Shown: positions 1 to 7,291 of the stretch, piece by piece
Numbering within the stretch: position 1 is the stretch's first letter
Layout: every line of letters starts with the position of its first letter
Assembly: GCA_013821865.1 (NCBI GenBank)
Contig: PNJM01000009.1
Coordinates: 1-20,820, forward strand
Origin: Rhodocyclaceae bacterium
GTDB lineage: Bacteria > Pseudomonadota > Gammaproteobacteria > Burkholderiales > Rhodocyclaceae
Direction of reading: 5' to 3'
DNA: 20,820 nucleotides
Translations under genes and position numbers: made by a program
The notes under the pieces: model-generated
Told to the model about the DNA's origin: nothing
Database searches by the model: none
The model's input: only the letters and a program-made list of their open reading frames with translations

Positions 1-61
1 AGCGGATTTTATGCGGGTTTGGGAGCGGTGCGCGGGGCTTTTCGATAGAATCGAACGCACA

Positions 62-604
62 ATGCGCAAGCATCTCCGCAAATACCTTCCCGATCACGAG
101 GCCATCCTTGCGAACCGCTGGCTGGCTCCGTTCGAGAACACCCTGCTTCACCCGCGGCTGTGGCACCTCAACCGCCACTCGGTCGCCGGCGCCGTGGCGG
201 CGGGCTTGTTCTGCGGCCTGATCCCCGGGCCGTTCCAGTTGCTCGGAGCGGCCATCTGCGCCGTGATTTTTCGCGTCAACCTTCCGCTGGCGCTATTCAC
301 CACCTTCTACACCAACCCGCTCACCATCGTCCCGCTCTACTTCGCCGCCTTCGGCCTGGGCCGGCTGGCGCTCGGCACGGGCGGCGAGTTCGTCGAGCCG
401 CCGGACTGGGGGCCGGAAGGGTTCTTCGCCTGGATCAAGGCGCTCACTGACTGGATGCTCGGACTGGGCAAGCCGCTTGCCCTCGGTCTGGTGCTGCTGG
501 CCTCGCTGCTGGCCTTTCTCGGCTATATCGTGGTGCGCATGGCCTGGCGCTGGTACCTGGTCCGGGCCTGGCGGAAGCGGCGGCTGCATCGCCCCGAATC
601 GTGA
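62..604 (+). CDS. DUF2062 family membrane protein
   Basis: A 180-residue protein of the DUF2062 family, whose members are small inner-membrane proteins of unknown function. Visible features are the basic N-terminus with the LPDHE pattern, the block HPRLWHLNRHSVAGAVAAGL, and a hydrophobic region with TNPLTIVPLY that is typical of the family. A second long hydrophobic segment near residues 140-160 is followed by a very basic tail (RAWRKRRL). I chose the ATG at 62 because family members usually begin just before the LR.LP motif. An in-frame ATG at 11 would add 17 residues; neither has a convincing ribosome binding site. The gene is convergent with the chemoreceptor gene, with a 44-nt gap and no clear terminator. 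Family assignment is fairly sure; the start is not. Confidence 0.75.
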   Translation: MRKHLRKYLPDHEAILANRWLAPFENTLLHPRLWHLNRHSVAGAVAAGLFCGLIPGPFQLLGAAICAVIFRVNLPLALFTTFYTNPLTIVPLYFAAFGLGRLALGTGGEFVEPPDWGPEGFFAWIKALTDWMLGLGKPLALGLVLLASLLAFLGYIVVRMAWRWYLVRAWRKRRLHRPES

Positions 605-648
605 AGGGAGGCCGATGGCGGCACCCCCGCTGCGCAACGTGTCGAAGC

Positions 649-2676
649 TCAATTCACGCGGTAGCGGCGAATCTCGCCCTGCAGCCCGGCGGCCAGCCGT
701 TCCAGCTCGCGCGCAGTCGCCGTTGTTCCTGCCACCGCGGCATTGTTCTCCTCGGCCATTTGGGCGATCTTCTCCACGTTTCCGGCAATCTCCACGCTCG
801 CCGCGCTCTGCTCCTTCAGCGCCAGGGAGATATCGTCCACCGACTGCACGACGCGCAGGGCGCCGGACTTGATCCTTTCCATCGCCTCGCCGGCGCGCAT
901 GGCCAGTTCGACGCCTCCGGCGACCCGCTCCACCCCGGAATGCATGCTCTCCACTGCCTGGCTGGTGCCGCTCTGGATCGAAGCGATCATGGAGGCGATA
1001 TCCTGTGTCGACTTGGTCGTGCGCTCGGCCAGCTTGCGCACCTCGTCGGCAACCACGGCGAAGCCGCGGCCCGATTCCCCCGCCCGGGCGGCCTCGATCG
1101 CCGCATTCAGGGCCAGCAGGTTGGTCTGGTCCGCAATGTCCTTGATGACGTTCACGATGGCGGAGATCCGGTCCGACTGCCTGCCCAGCTCCTCGATCAG
1201 CCGCGCCGACTGCTCGACGGAAGCGGCGATCTGCTTCATCTCGTCGACCGTCCTGTGCACGACATCGCTGCCTTCATCCGACAGCGTGCCGGATTCGGCG
1301 GAGATTTCCTGCGCATGGCGGGCATGCTCGGCGATCTGCCCGATGCCGACCGTGGTCTGCTCGACGGAGGCGGCCATGGCGGAGGCCGCCTCGCTCTGTT
1401 TCTGCGATCCGTCATGGATATGCGATGAGGAGGCGGCTAGCGACGTTGCCGCCGCCGAAACATTGCTCGCGTTCGACTGAATCTTGCCGATCAACTCGTT
1501 GAGCGAATCCGCCATCGAATTGAAACCCCGGGCGACGACCGCCAGTTCGTCTTTCGACTCCTCTGCAACACGGCTGGTCAAATTTCCCCCGGCGATGCGC
1601 TGCGCCCCCTCGGCAAGGCGATGCACCCCGCCGACGATGGCCAGGTACATGCCGACCGTCAGATACAAGGCGATCAGCACTGCCAGCACGGCCAGCCCCA
1701 GGCTGAGGGCGAGCCGGGTATCGAGGCGGGCGATGCGCGCCTCGATGAGCTTTTCCACTGCCGGGAACAGCATGCCGGAAAGTTCGGCATAGCCCGCGTC
1801 GATCGCTCCGGTCGCCTTTCTGAAAAAATAGTCGGCCGGCGTGTTCAGCCGCCCCGTGGTCAACTCGCTTTGCGTCACCACCACCACCTCGCCGGTCTCG
1901 CCGACGAATTTCTGCCTGAACTGGTCCAGCGCCGGCTTGATCCCTGGGTTGTACTTTTCCGCGCGCGCCAATGAAGCCAGCAGATCGGAGGTCATCTTGT
2001 CCAGCACACCGAGCCGCGTCGAAAACTCGTGCCGCTCGTCCTCCGTAATGGTCTTTTTGGTCAGCACGCCGTTGCCGGCGCCGCGGATGACGGCCAGCCG
2101 CTCCAGGGTTTCCGGCATGACGAACACCGCCGTGTTGGCGAGATAGTAGGAATCCAGATCGGGATCCATCACCAGCCCGCTGCCGTCGCCGATGCCGGTA
2201 ACGATCTGCATGGCACGCTGCACCACGGCCGTGTGCGCGGTGAAACTCGCCGGACCGGTCAATTCCGGCCACTCGTTCGCCAGCGCCGTCCATTCGTCCT
2301 TCAGAGGTTTCCAGTCCTCCTGCTGACCGACGATGTCCCCTTGCGCGGCAAGGGCGGCGTCAGCGATTCCGATCGCCTCGGCGATCTCGCCGGCATTGGC
2401 CGCCACCTTGTCCTTCAGCTTGGCGTTGCCGGCCAGCACGCCGTTGGCCATGTCGCGATGCTGTTGCATCAGCTGGATGAGGCTGAGCATCGGCTTGATT
2501 GCAGCCACGCCGGCCAGTTCGCGCTGGCTCTGCTTGACGGAGCCGCGCAGGCTGACCGACAGCACCGTCACCAGGTAGGCGACGACGACGAGGGCGACCA
2601 GGCCGATCAATCCGAACTTGTAGGGATACTTGAGGCGGTTCATCAGGGCAACCGCGGGGGCGAACAGTGAGCTCAT
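649..2676 (-). CDS. Methyl-accepting chemotaxis protein
   Basis: A 675-residue transmembrane chemoreceptor. A first membrane helix lies at about residues 20-43, followed by a periplasmic sensor region of about 280 residues containing a [18 protein letters not shown] stretch. The second membrane helix is at about 322-350, then a HAMP domain, then the coiled-coil signalling domain. The signalling hairpin tip is canonical ([19 protein letters not shown], then [18 protein letters not shown]). There is no C-terminal CheR/CheB tethering pentapeptide; the protein ends RRYRVN. I chose the ATG at 2676 because GGAG lies 6 nt upstream; a TTG at 2715 would give a longer product but starts at or before the predicted transcript start. 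A FliA-type promoter lies upstream, so the gene is probably expressed with the flagellar regulon. The ligand is unknown; a link to phenol is only suggested by proximity. Confidence 0.93.
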   Translation of the reverse strand: MSSLFAPAVALMNRLKYPYKFGLIGLVALVVVAYLVTVLSVSLRGSVKQSQRELAGVAAIKPMLSLIQLMQQHRDMANGVLAGNAKLKDKVAANAGEIAEAIGIADAALAAQGDIVGQQEDWKPLKDEWTALANEWPELTGPASFTAHTAVVQRAMQIVTGIGDGSGLVMDPDLDSYYLANTAVFVMPETLERLAVIRGAGNGVLTKKTITEDERHEFSTRLGVLDKMTSDLLASLARAEKYNPGIKPALDQFRQKFVGETGEVVVVTQSELTTGRLNTPADYFFRKATGAIDAGYAELSGMLFPAVEKLIEARIARLDTRLALSLGLAVLAVLIALYLTVGMYLAIVGGVHRLAEGAQRIAGGNLTSRVAEESKDELAVVARGFNSMADSLNELIGKIQSNASNVSAAATSLAASSSHIHDGSQKQSEAASAMAASVEQTTVGIGQIAEHARHAQEISAESGTLSDEGSDVVHRTVDEMKQIAASVEQSARLIEELGRQSDRISAIVNVIKDIADQTNLLALNAAIEAARAGESGRGFAVVADEVRKLAERTTKSTQDIASMIASIQSGTSQAVESMHSGVERVAGGVELAMRAGEAMERIKSGALRVVQSVDDISLALKEQSAASVEIAGNVEKIAQMAEENNAAVAGTTATARELERLAAGLQGEIRRYRVN

Positions 2677-2721
2677 GTCTGACTCCGATTGTTTTGTCCG
2701 GCTTCTGGGGGACAAGTCGGT

Positions 2722-2748
2722 ATATCGGCGTCAGCCAGGCAAACTTGA
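2722..2748 (-). promoter_or_regulatory. Sigma-28 (FliA) promoter of the chemoreceptor gene
   Basis: Reading the minus strand, TCAAGTTT is followed after exactly 11 nt by GCCGATAT. The enterobacterial FliA consensus is TAAAGTTT-N11-GCCGATAA, so only two of 16 positions differ. The expected start is near 2714, about 38 nt before the ATG of the chemoreceptor gene. The match is read directly from sequence; use by FliA is inferred. Confidence 0.8.
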
Positions 2749-2789
2749 GCCCGGCCCGATCCGGGAGCAGGTGCTGAAATGCTTATGAA

Positions 2790-3479
2790 TCAGGCCGCCG
2801 CCTGCAAGACCCCATCGCTCAGATTCAGGGTGAGAGATGCCTTCGCGGCGAGATGCATATCGTGGGTGACGATGATGAGGCTGGTGCGATGGGTTTCGTT
2901 TAACGCCAGCATGAGATCGAAGACGCTTTCTGCGGTATGACGATCGAGATTGCCCGTGGGTTCGTCCGCCAGCACGCAGGCCGGCTGCGTCACCAGCGCG
3001 CGCGCCACGGCCGCCCGCTGGCGCTCGCCGCCGGACAGTTCGCCGGGCGTGTGCTTCAGACGCTGCCCCAGGCCGACCTCGGCGAGCATGGCCGCCGCCC
3101 GCGCCTCCGCCTCGGCGCGCGGCAGGCGCCGGATCAGCAGCGGCATGGCGACGTTCTCGAGCGCGGTGAATTCCGGCAGCAGGTGGTGGAACTGATATAC
3201 GAAGCCGAGCGCCTCGTTGCGCATGCGCCCGCGCTCGGCCTCGCCGATGCGCGTCAGCTCGCGCCCGAGCAGGCTGACGCTGCCCGCCGTGGGGGCGTCG
3301 AGGCCGCCAAGCAGGTGCAGCAGCGTGCTCTTGCCTGAGCCGGAGGCGCCGACCACGGCCACGCGCTCGCCGCGCACCACATCGAGGTCGATGCCCAGCA
3401 GCACGGGCACCTCGACCCCGCCCTGCACGTAGATTTTGTGCAGTCCGCGGCAGGAGATGACGGTTTCGTCGGCAGGCAT
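2790..3479 (-). CDS. lolD: Lipoprotein-releasing system ATPase LolD
   Basis: A 229-residue ABC ATPase, close to the 233 residues of E. coli LolD. It energises the LolCDE complex, which extracts outer-membrane lipoproteins from the inner membrane and passes them to LolA. Walker A is GASGSGKST (44-52), the Q-loop region is [17 protein letters not shown], the signature is LSGGERQR (148-155), Walker B is VLADEPTG (169-176), and the H-loop is VTHD (204-207). The start is the ATG at 3479, whose product aligns with LolD N-termini; no strong ribosome binding site is visible. lolD normally directly follows lolC. Here the lolC/lolE-like gene lies in the same orientation but 16 kb upstream, with the phenol cluster between. 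A TATAAT box 45 nt upstream may give lolD its own promoter. MacB-type ATPases are relatives, but the sequence and the remote lolC/E partner favour LolD. Confidence 0.9.
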   Translation of the reverse strand: MPADETVISCRGLHKIYVQGGVEVPVLLGIDLDVVRGERVAVVGASGSGKSTLLHLLGGLDAPTAGSVSLLGRELTRIGEAERGRMRNEALGFVYQFHHLLPEFTALENVAMPLLIRRLPRAEAEARAAAMLAEVGLGQRLKHTPGELSGGERQRAAVARALVTQPACVLADEPTGNLDRHTAESVFDLMLALNETHRTSLIIVTHDMHLAAKASLTLNLSDGVLQAAA

Positions 3480-3524
3480 GGAATGGGAAGCGGATCGCCG
3501 CGAGGGCCGGGAAAATGTCGGCGG

Positions 3525-3530
3525 ATTATA
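3525..3530 (-). promoter_or_regulatory. Candidate -10 box for lolD
   Basis: The minus strand reads TATAAT, a perfect sigma-70 -10 hexamer in an otherwise GC-rich region, 45 nt before the lolD start codon. The hexamer 17 nt further upstream (GCGGAT) is a poor -35 match, so this is tentative. It fits the need for separate transcription of lolD once uncoupled from lolC. Confidence 0.4.
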
Positions 3531-3560
3531 GCCCAATTCGCCGCGGCATCCGCCGTGGCC

Positions 3561-3583
3561 GGCGCCAGCGATGCGCTGGCGCC
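3561..3583 (-). terminator. Strong hairpin after the phosphatase gene
   Basis: A perfect 10-bp inverted repeat (GGCGCCAGCG and its complement) around a 3-nt loop lies 7 nt past the phosphatase stop codon. It has no downstream T-run, so it is not a classical intrinsic terminator. It could attenuate transcription, protect the 3' end of the catabolic transcript, or be a REP-like sequence. It separates the last island gene from the lolD promoter candidate. Confidence 0.45.
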
Positions 3584-3590
3584 GCCGCAT

Positions 3591-4364
3591 TCAGGTCTGC
3601 AGGAAGGCGCGCTCGGCGCCATCCAGCACCAGGCAGGTAAGCACCCCGCTGCGGTAGGCGCCGGTATCGATGCCGATGCGGTTGGGGCGCACTTCCGGCT
3701 CGGGCGAGATGCAGTGGCCGTGCACCACCACGGCGCCGTGATCGGCTTCCGAGTGGAGGAAGCGCTTGCGGATCCAGACGAGGTCGCGCTCGGACTGCGC
3801 TTCCAGCGGCACGCCGGGCAGCACGCCGCCATGGGCGAAGAAGTAGCCGCCCTCGCGGTGGCTGGCGGGCAGATGGCGCAGGAAATCGCGGTGGGCGGCG
3901 GGCAGCGCGCCGAGCAGCCGATGGCGCAGTTCGGCCCCGGTCGCTTCGTCGCGCGCTTCCGGATCGGCCATGGGGATGCCGTAGTGGGCCAGCGCGTCGA
4001 CGCCGCCGTAATCCAGCCAGTGCAGGCCGGTGCGCAACTCGCCTTCGAGAAAGCGCAGGATGAGGTCCTCGTGGTTGCCCTTCAGCGTGACGATCTCCCA
4101 GCCGGGCGGGCGCCAGGCGAGCACGCGCTCGATCACGGCGCGCGCGTCGACGCCGCGGCTGAAGTAGTCGCCGAGGTAGACGAGCACGCGGCGGCTTGCC
4201 GGCCGCAGGCGGGCATCGAGGGCGAGGCCGGCGTGGATCTGCTCCAGCAAATCGCTGCGGCCGTGGATGTCGCCGATGGCGCACACCACCGTGCCGGGCG
4301 GGGTGGCCGCCGGCGTGGCGGGGCCACCCGCCGGCCGCGGGCAGCTGCGCCAGCGCAGGGGCAT
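3591..4364 (-). CDS. PPP-family metallophosphatase (Ser/Thr phosphatase or ApaH-like)
   Basis: A 257-residue calcineurin-like phosphoesterase of the PPP family. The metal-binding motifs are all visible: GDIHG (31-35), GDYFSRG (65-71, the counterpart of GDYVDRG), GNHED (96-100), then FAHGG and VHGHC towards the C-terminus. PPP enzymes of this size in bacteria act as protein phosphatases or as diadenosine tetraphosphatases; the sequence does not decide which. The ATG at 4364 is the only clear ATG before the first motif. It leaves a low-complexity Ala/Pro-rich stretch of about 25 residues and has no ribosome binding site, so a later GTG near 4286-4289 is possible. It lies downstream of the CoA ligase across a hairpin repeat copy and may be either the last island gene or an original neighbour of lolD. 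A role on phenylphosphate is conceivable but unsupported. Confidence 0.8.
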   Translation of the reverse strand: MPLRWRSCPRPAGGPATPAATPPGTVVCAIGDIHGRSDLLEQIHAGLALDARLRPASRRVLVYLGDYFSRGVDARAVIERVLAWRPPGWEIVTLKGNHEDLILRFLEGELRTGLHWLDYGGVDALAHYGIPMADPEARDEATGAELRHRLLGALPAAHRDFLRHLPASHREGGYFFAHGGVLPGVPLEAQSERDLVWIRKRFLHSEADHGAVVVHGHCISPEPEVRPNRIGIDTGAYRSGVLTCLVLDGAERAFLQT

Positions 4365-4365
4365 C

Positions 4366-4440
4366 CTCAGTGCCCGCCCGGCCGCCCGAAGGGCACTGAG
4401 CGCCCCCTCGGGGGGCAGCGAGCGAAGTGAGCGTGGGGGC
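4366..4440 (-). repeat. Intercistronic hairpin repeat, copy C
   Basis: Third copy of the 75-bp repeat. Stem arms are 4366-4375 and 4391-4400, a perfect 10-bp pair, around a 15-nt loop (4376-4390) that closely resembles the loops of copies A and B. The arms have a different sequence (CTCAGTGCCC) from copies A and B (CATGCCTCCC), so pairing is kept while sequence changes. The second half, from CGCCCCCTCGGGGGGCAGCG to GTGAGCGTGGGGGC, is nearly identical in all three copies, apart from a 1-nt shorter spacer here. Confidence 0.85.
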
Positions 4441-4447
4441 CGTTCAT
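4367..4447 (-). other. Possible 26-codon leader frame through repeat copy C
   Basis: An ATG at 4447 with GAGG 6 nt upstream opens a 26-codon frame (MNGPHAHFARCPPRGR...) that runs through the repeat. It stops at a TGA two nucleotides before the phosphatase ATG. It overlaps no other gene. It may be translated only as a by-product of a repeat placed just behind a start codon, but its stop position would allow ribosomes to restart on the next gene. Confidence 0.3.
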
Positions 4448-4448
4448 C

Positions 4449-5747
4449 CTAGGCCTCGCGGTTGACGTGGAAGCGCCTGGCCTTCAGCTCGAAGCGCGGC
4501 AGGGCGTTGCGGGAGACGTGGTGCACGCGCGGCCGGAAGGAGAGCATGGCGTCGAGGCGCTCGGCGATGGCGTGCACGACGTTCGGGTCGGCGCCCTCGC
4601 ACAGCTCGACCTCGACGTCCATCTCGTCCATCAGGCGCACCTTGTGCACTGTGATGCGGAATTCGTCGATCTCGGCGAACTTGCGCAGGATGTTCTCGAC
4701 GCCGGCGGGGAAGACGTTCACGCCGCGCACCGTGACCATGTCGTCGGCGCGGCCGAGGATGCCGCCCTCGAACCTGAGCGAGGTGCGGCCGCAGGCGCAG
4801 CGCTGCGTGGTGGTGCGCACGATGTCGCCGGTGCGGTAGCGCACGATGGGGAAGCCCCAGCGGCCGAGGTTGGTGATGACCAGCTCGCCGCGCTCGCCTT
4901 CCGCCACCGGCCGCCCGGTGGCCGGGTCGAGCACCTCGGCGATGAACTCGCTCTCGATGAGGTGGGTGCCGCCGGGCTGGGCCTGGCATTCGAAGGAATG
5001 CGCGCCGACCTCGGTGGCGCCGGCGTGGTCGAAGCACTTGGCGCTCCACACCTCCTCGATGCGCGCCTTGGTCGCCGGCACGTTGGCGCCCGGCTCGCCG
5101 GCGTGCACCGTGGCCTTCATGGGAATGGCGGAGAGGTCGAAGCCGGTTTCGCGCGCGACTTCGGCCAGGCGCAGGGCATAGGTCGGCGTGCAGCAGAGCA
5201 CCGTGGCACCGACCTCGCGCATGAGCTCGAGGCGCTGCGGCGAATCGCGTCCGCCGCCGGGGATCATCAGCGCACCGAGCTGGCGCGCGCCCTCGGTGGC
5301 CGCCCAGAAGCCGACGAAGGGGCCGAAGGAGAAGGCCATGAAGATGCGGTCGGCCGGCGTCACGCCGGCGCCGGCCAGCACGTGGCCCCAGCAGCGGCCC
5401 CACCACTGCCAGCCGGCCTCGGTGTCCGGCACCTTGAGCGGCACGCCGGTGGTGCCTGAAGTCTGGTGGAAGCGCACGTACTGCTCGATCAGGTAGGTGA
5501 GATTGCGGCCGAAGGGGCCGTGCGCGGCCTGGTCCTCCATCAGCTCGTGCTTGGTGGTGAGCGGCAGGCGGGCGAGATCGTCGAGCGACCTGATGTCGCC
5601 CGGCTGCATGCCGGCCTGCTTCCACTTCTCGGTGTAGAAGCGGTTCCTGCCCCACAGCTCCTTCGCCATGGCCTGCAGCTTCGCGAGCTGCAGCGCGGCG
5701 AGTCGCTCGCGCGGCAGGGTTTCGGTACTCTCGTCGAAATACGTCAT
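4449..5747 (-). CDS. PaaK-family aryl-CoA ligase (AMP-forming)
   Basis: A 432-residue adenylate-forming ligase of the phenylacetate-CoA ligase family (COG1541), at the usual length. Visible motifs are the P-loop TSGTTG (96-101), the acceptor region HAGATEVG (241-248), YRTGD (304-308), and LGRADDMVTVRGVNVFP (331-347), which leads into the small C-terminal domain. A CACGR motif lies just before the hinge. Such enzymes form an acyl-adenylate and then a CoA thioester in the cytoplasm. Because it lies in the phenol operon, 4-hydroxybenzoate, the product of phenylphosphate carboxylase, is a reasonable substrate. However, the known Thauera 4-hydroxybenzoate-CoA ligase belongs to the larger benzoate-CoA ligase type, so this is inference. 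The ATG at 5747 gives the PaaK-typical N-terminus. The 38-nt gap to the preceding gene suggests cotranscription. Confidence 0.85.
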   Translation of the reverse strand: MTYFDESTETLPRERLAALQLAKLQAMAKELWGRNRFYTEKWKQAGMQPGDIRSLDDLARLPLTTKHELMEDQAAHGPFGRNLTYLIEQYVRFHQTSGTTGVPLKVPDTEAGWQWWGRCWGHVLAGAGVTPADRIFMAFSFGPFVGFWAATEGARQLGALMIPGGGRDSPQRLELMREVGATVLCCTPTYALRLAEVARETGFDLSAIPMKATVHAGEPGANVPATKARIEEVWSAKCFDHAGATEVGAHSFECQAQPGGTHLIESEFIAEVLDPATGRPVAEGERGELVITNLGRWGFPIVRYRTGDIVRTTTQRCACGRTSLRFEGGILGRADDMVTVRGVNVFPAGVENILRKFAEIDEFRITVHKVRLMDEMDVEVELCEGADPNVVHAIAERLDAMLSFRPRVHHVSRNALPRFELKARRFHVNREA

Positions 5748-5785
5748 GATGATTCCGGGATAAAGCCTCTCCGCTTCGTTCCTTG

Positions 5786-6244
5786 CTACTTCGCCTCGCG
5801 CATCTCCTTGTAAACGGCCTGTTCCATCCCGAGCATGGCCTCGCGCTGCGCGGCCGGCCACTCGTAGGTCAGGGCGTTGGTCGCCACGCCCGGCCATGAC
5901 TGGTCCTTGGCGCCGACCACTTCCATCTCCCAGAGCTGGATGACGTAGGGTGCGGCGGCGTCGAGGCGCGGCTTCAGCGCGCGCGCGCGGCCCTTGACGA
6001 TGAAGGAGATATCGCCCTGGCCGATCACCTGCAGCGAGGCCTGGCCGCTGCGCTGCAGGTTGGCCATGGTCGAGCCGCCCTCGTCCACGGCGAAGCGCGC
6101 GCGCTGCGCGTCGAGCGCCACGATCCAGGTGTAGGCCGAGGTGGCGAAGTCGTCGGCGCCGGCGGTGAGCAGCAGGCCGGGCGCGCCGGGCCGCAGGCAG
6201 GCAACGAGCTTCTCGGGCATGTGTGGGGTGATGTTGCCGATCAT
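5786..6244 (-). CDS. PPOX-fold (FMN-binding split barrel) protein
   Basis: A 152-residue protein resembling the pyridoxamine 5'-phosphate oxidase-like FMN-binding family. The evidence is its size, the N-terminal ATSAYTWIVALDAQRARFAVDEG strand pattern, the SGQASLQVIGQGD barrel segment, and a C-terminal helix. These proteins bind FMN, F420 or haem, and their function is often unknown. Two ATGs (6247 and 6244) follow GGGAGG supplied by the 3' arm of repeat copy B; 6244 has the better spacing. The gene sits among flavin-related genes (UbiX, riboflavin kinase, Nudix) in the phenol operon, so handling or oxidation of a flavin is a possible role. This is inference from context. The family assignment rests on pattern recognition and is moderate. 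Confidence 0.7.
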   Translation of the reverse strand: MIGNITPHMPEKLVACLRPGAPGLLLTAGADDFATSAYTWIVALDAQRARFAVDEGGSTMANLQRSGQASLQVIGQGDISFIVKGRARALKPRLDAAAPYVIQLWEMEVVGAKDQSWPGVATNALTYEWPAAQREAMLGMEQAVYKEMREAK

Positions 6245-6327
6245 CATGCCTCCCGCCGGGCCGCCCCAAGGGAGGCATGCGCCCCCTCGGGGGGCAGCGA
6301 ACGAATGTGAGCGTGGGGGTCCATCAT
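6244..6327 (-). other. Possible leader frame through repeat copy B
   Basis: A very good ribosome binding site (AAGGAG) precedes ATGATG at 6327/6324, just after the Nudix stop codon. The frame (MMDPHAHIRSLPPEGAHAS...) reads through the repeat and ends at a TGA at 6246-6244. That TGA overlaps both candidate start codons of the PPOX-fold gene. The strong AAGGAG looks like the original start signal of the downstream gene, with the repeat inserted right behind it. Translation is unproven. Confidence 0.35.
6245..6320 (-). repeat. Intercistronic hairpin repeat, copy B
   Basis: Second copy of the repeat. Arms 6245-6254 and 6270-6279 form a perfect 10-bp stem (CATGCCTCCC) around a 15-nt loop (GCCGGGCCGCCCCAA). 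The conserved second half follows, ending at GAGCGTGGGGGT. On the minus strand the downstream arm supplies GGGAGG immediately before the start codons of the PPOX-fold gene. ATGATG is present on both sides of the element (about 6322-6327 and 6242-6247), which could be a target-site duplication or chance. Confidence 0.85.
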
Positions 6328-6335
6328 TTCTCCTT

Positions 6336-6854
6336 TCAGTGCGTTGGGCGCCAGCGCGCCGTGGCGTCGCGGATGACGCCGTAGAACCATTCGTCGATCG
6401 CCGCCCCGCTCGCCGGCGGCGGCTCCTGCGGCCATGCGCCCGGCGCGAACAGGCCGGCCTCGATCGCATCGTCGCCCGCCGCCAGCGTGCCGCCGACGGC
6501 ATGCGCGCGGTAGGCGACGATCAGCACATTCACGTCGGCGCGTGAGTACACCCCGAAGAGGCCGTCGAGCGCGATGTCCAGGCCGGTCTCCTCGCGCGCC
6601 TCGCGCAGCACCGCCTCGGGCACCGACTCGCCGCTCTCGACATAGCCCGCCGGCGGCGCCCAGTAGCCGGCGAGCGGATCGGCCAGGCGGCGGATCAGCA
6701 CCAGCCCGCCCTCATGCTCGATCAGCGCCATGCCCACCGGCACGGGATTGCGCCAGGCCACCGCGCCGCAGCGCTCGCACTGCCCGCGCACTCTGCCGTC
6801 GGCAAAAGTCAGTTCCGCCAGGACGGCGCCGCAGTGCTGGCAGTGACGCGCCAT
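6336..6854 (-). CDS. Nudix hydrolase with N-terminal zinc ribbon
   Basis: A 172-residue Nudix hydrolase. Four cysteines (5, 8, 26, 29) form a zinc ribbon, and the Nudix box runs from Gly70 to Leu92 and fits GX5EX7REUXEEXGU exactly (REAREETGL). The zinc ribbon plus Nudix arrangement is common in NADH pyrophosphatase-like proteins and in unassigned Nudix enzymes. Nudix enzymes cleave X-linked nucleoside diphosphates, and some convert isopentenyl or dimethylallyl diphosphate to the monophosphate. The ATG directly abuts the TGA of the riboflavin kinase homologue (no spacer), so translation is probably coupled. Given its place beside UbiX, which consumes dimethylallyl phosphate, a role in supplying that substrate is an attractive inference; cleavage of FAD to FMN is an alternative. 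The family is certain, the substrate unknown. Confidence 0.92.
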   Translation of the reverse strand: MARHCQHCGAVLAELTFADGRVRGQCERCGAVAWRNPVPVGMALIEHEGGLVLIRRLADPLAGYWAPPAGYVESGESVPEAVLREAREETGLDIALDGLFGVYSRADVNVLIVAYRAHAVGGTLAAGDDAIEAGLFAPGAWPQEPPPASGAAIDEWFYGVIRDATARWRPTH

Positions 6855-7274
6855 TCAGCAGACGATGCTGACGGCTACGCTGTCGCCGTCGCTGACGCCG
6901 AGCGCCTGGCGCACCGGCACGGCGGAGACGACCTCGAACTTGTCGGCCGGGTAGCCGGCCACCGCGGGGAACACCACCGCGCCCGTGATGCAGCCGCCTA
7001 CCACGACGTGGAAGCATTTCGCCGCGCAGAAGCCGGCCTCGGGCGTGATGGCGATGCCGGCCTCGCGCGCCATGACGCGCCTGGCTTCCTCCCACTCCGG
7101 CCCGGCCATGCGCAAATTGAAGGTGCCGGGGTAGGGCTCGAAGCCCAGCCTGGCGAGGAACTCGCGCCGCACCCACTCCAGCCGGGTGAAGGCCGCGCCC
7201 TCGCCCAGCCCCGAGCAGGCCTCGCCCGCCAGCAGCAGCGTTTCCGCTTCCGTCACCCGCTCCGTCACCGCCAT
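6855..7274 (-). CDS. CTP-dependent riboflavin kinase homologue (DUF120, archaeal RibK type)
   Basis: A 139-residue protein matching the DUF120/archaeal CTP-dependent riboflavin kinase family. It has the family's GLGEGAAF motif (22-29), the LGFEPYPGTFNL block (43-54), the central CFHVVVGGCITGAVVFP strand pair, YPADKFEVVSAV, and the terminal VRQALGVSDGDSVAVS. Known members phosphorylate riboflavin to FMN with CTP in archaea; bacteria normally use the unrelated RibF. The ATG at 7274 is preferred because GGAGAGG lies 5 nt upstream; the ATG at 7289 lacks a ribosome binding site. It starts 17 nt after the UbiX stop and abuts the Nudix gene. In this setting FMN supply for prenyl-FMN synthesis is the natural inference. 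The family is recognised from memory of conserved blocks, without a search. Confidence 0.82.
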   Translation of the reverse strand: MAVTERVTEAETLLLAGEACSGLGEGAAFTRLEWVRREFLARLGFEPYPGTFNLRMAGPEWEEARRVMAREAGIAITPEAGFCAAKCFHVVVGGCITGAVVFPAVAGYPADKFEVVSAVPVRQALGVSDGDSVAVSIVC

Positions 7275-7291
7275 GGCCGCCTCTCCCATAG

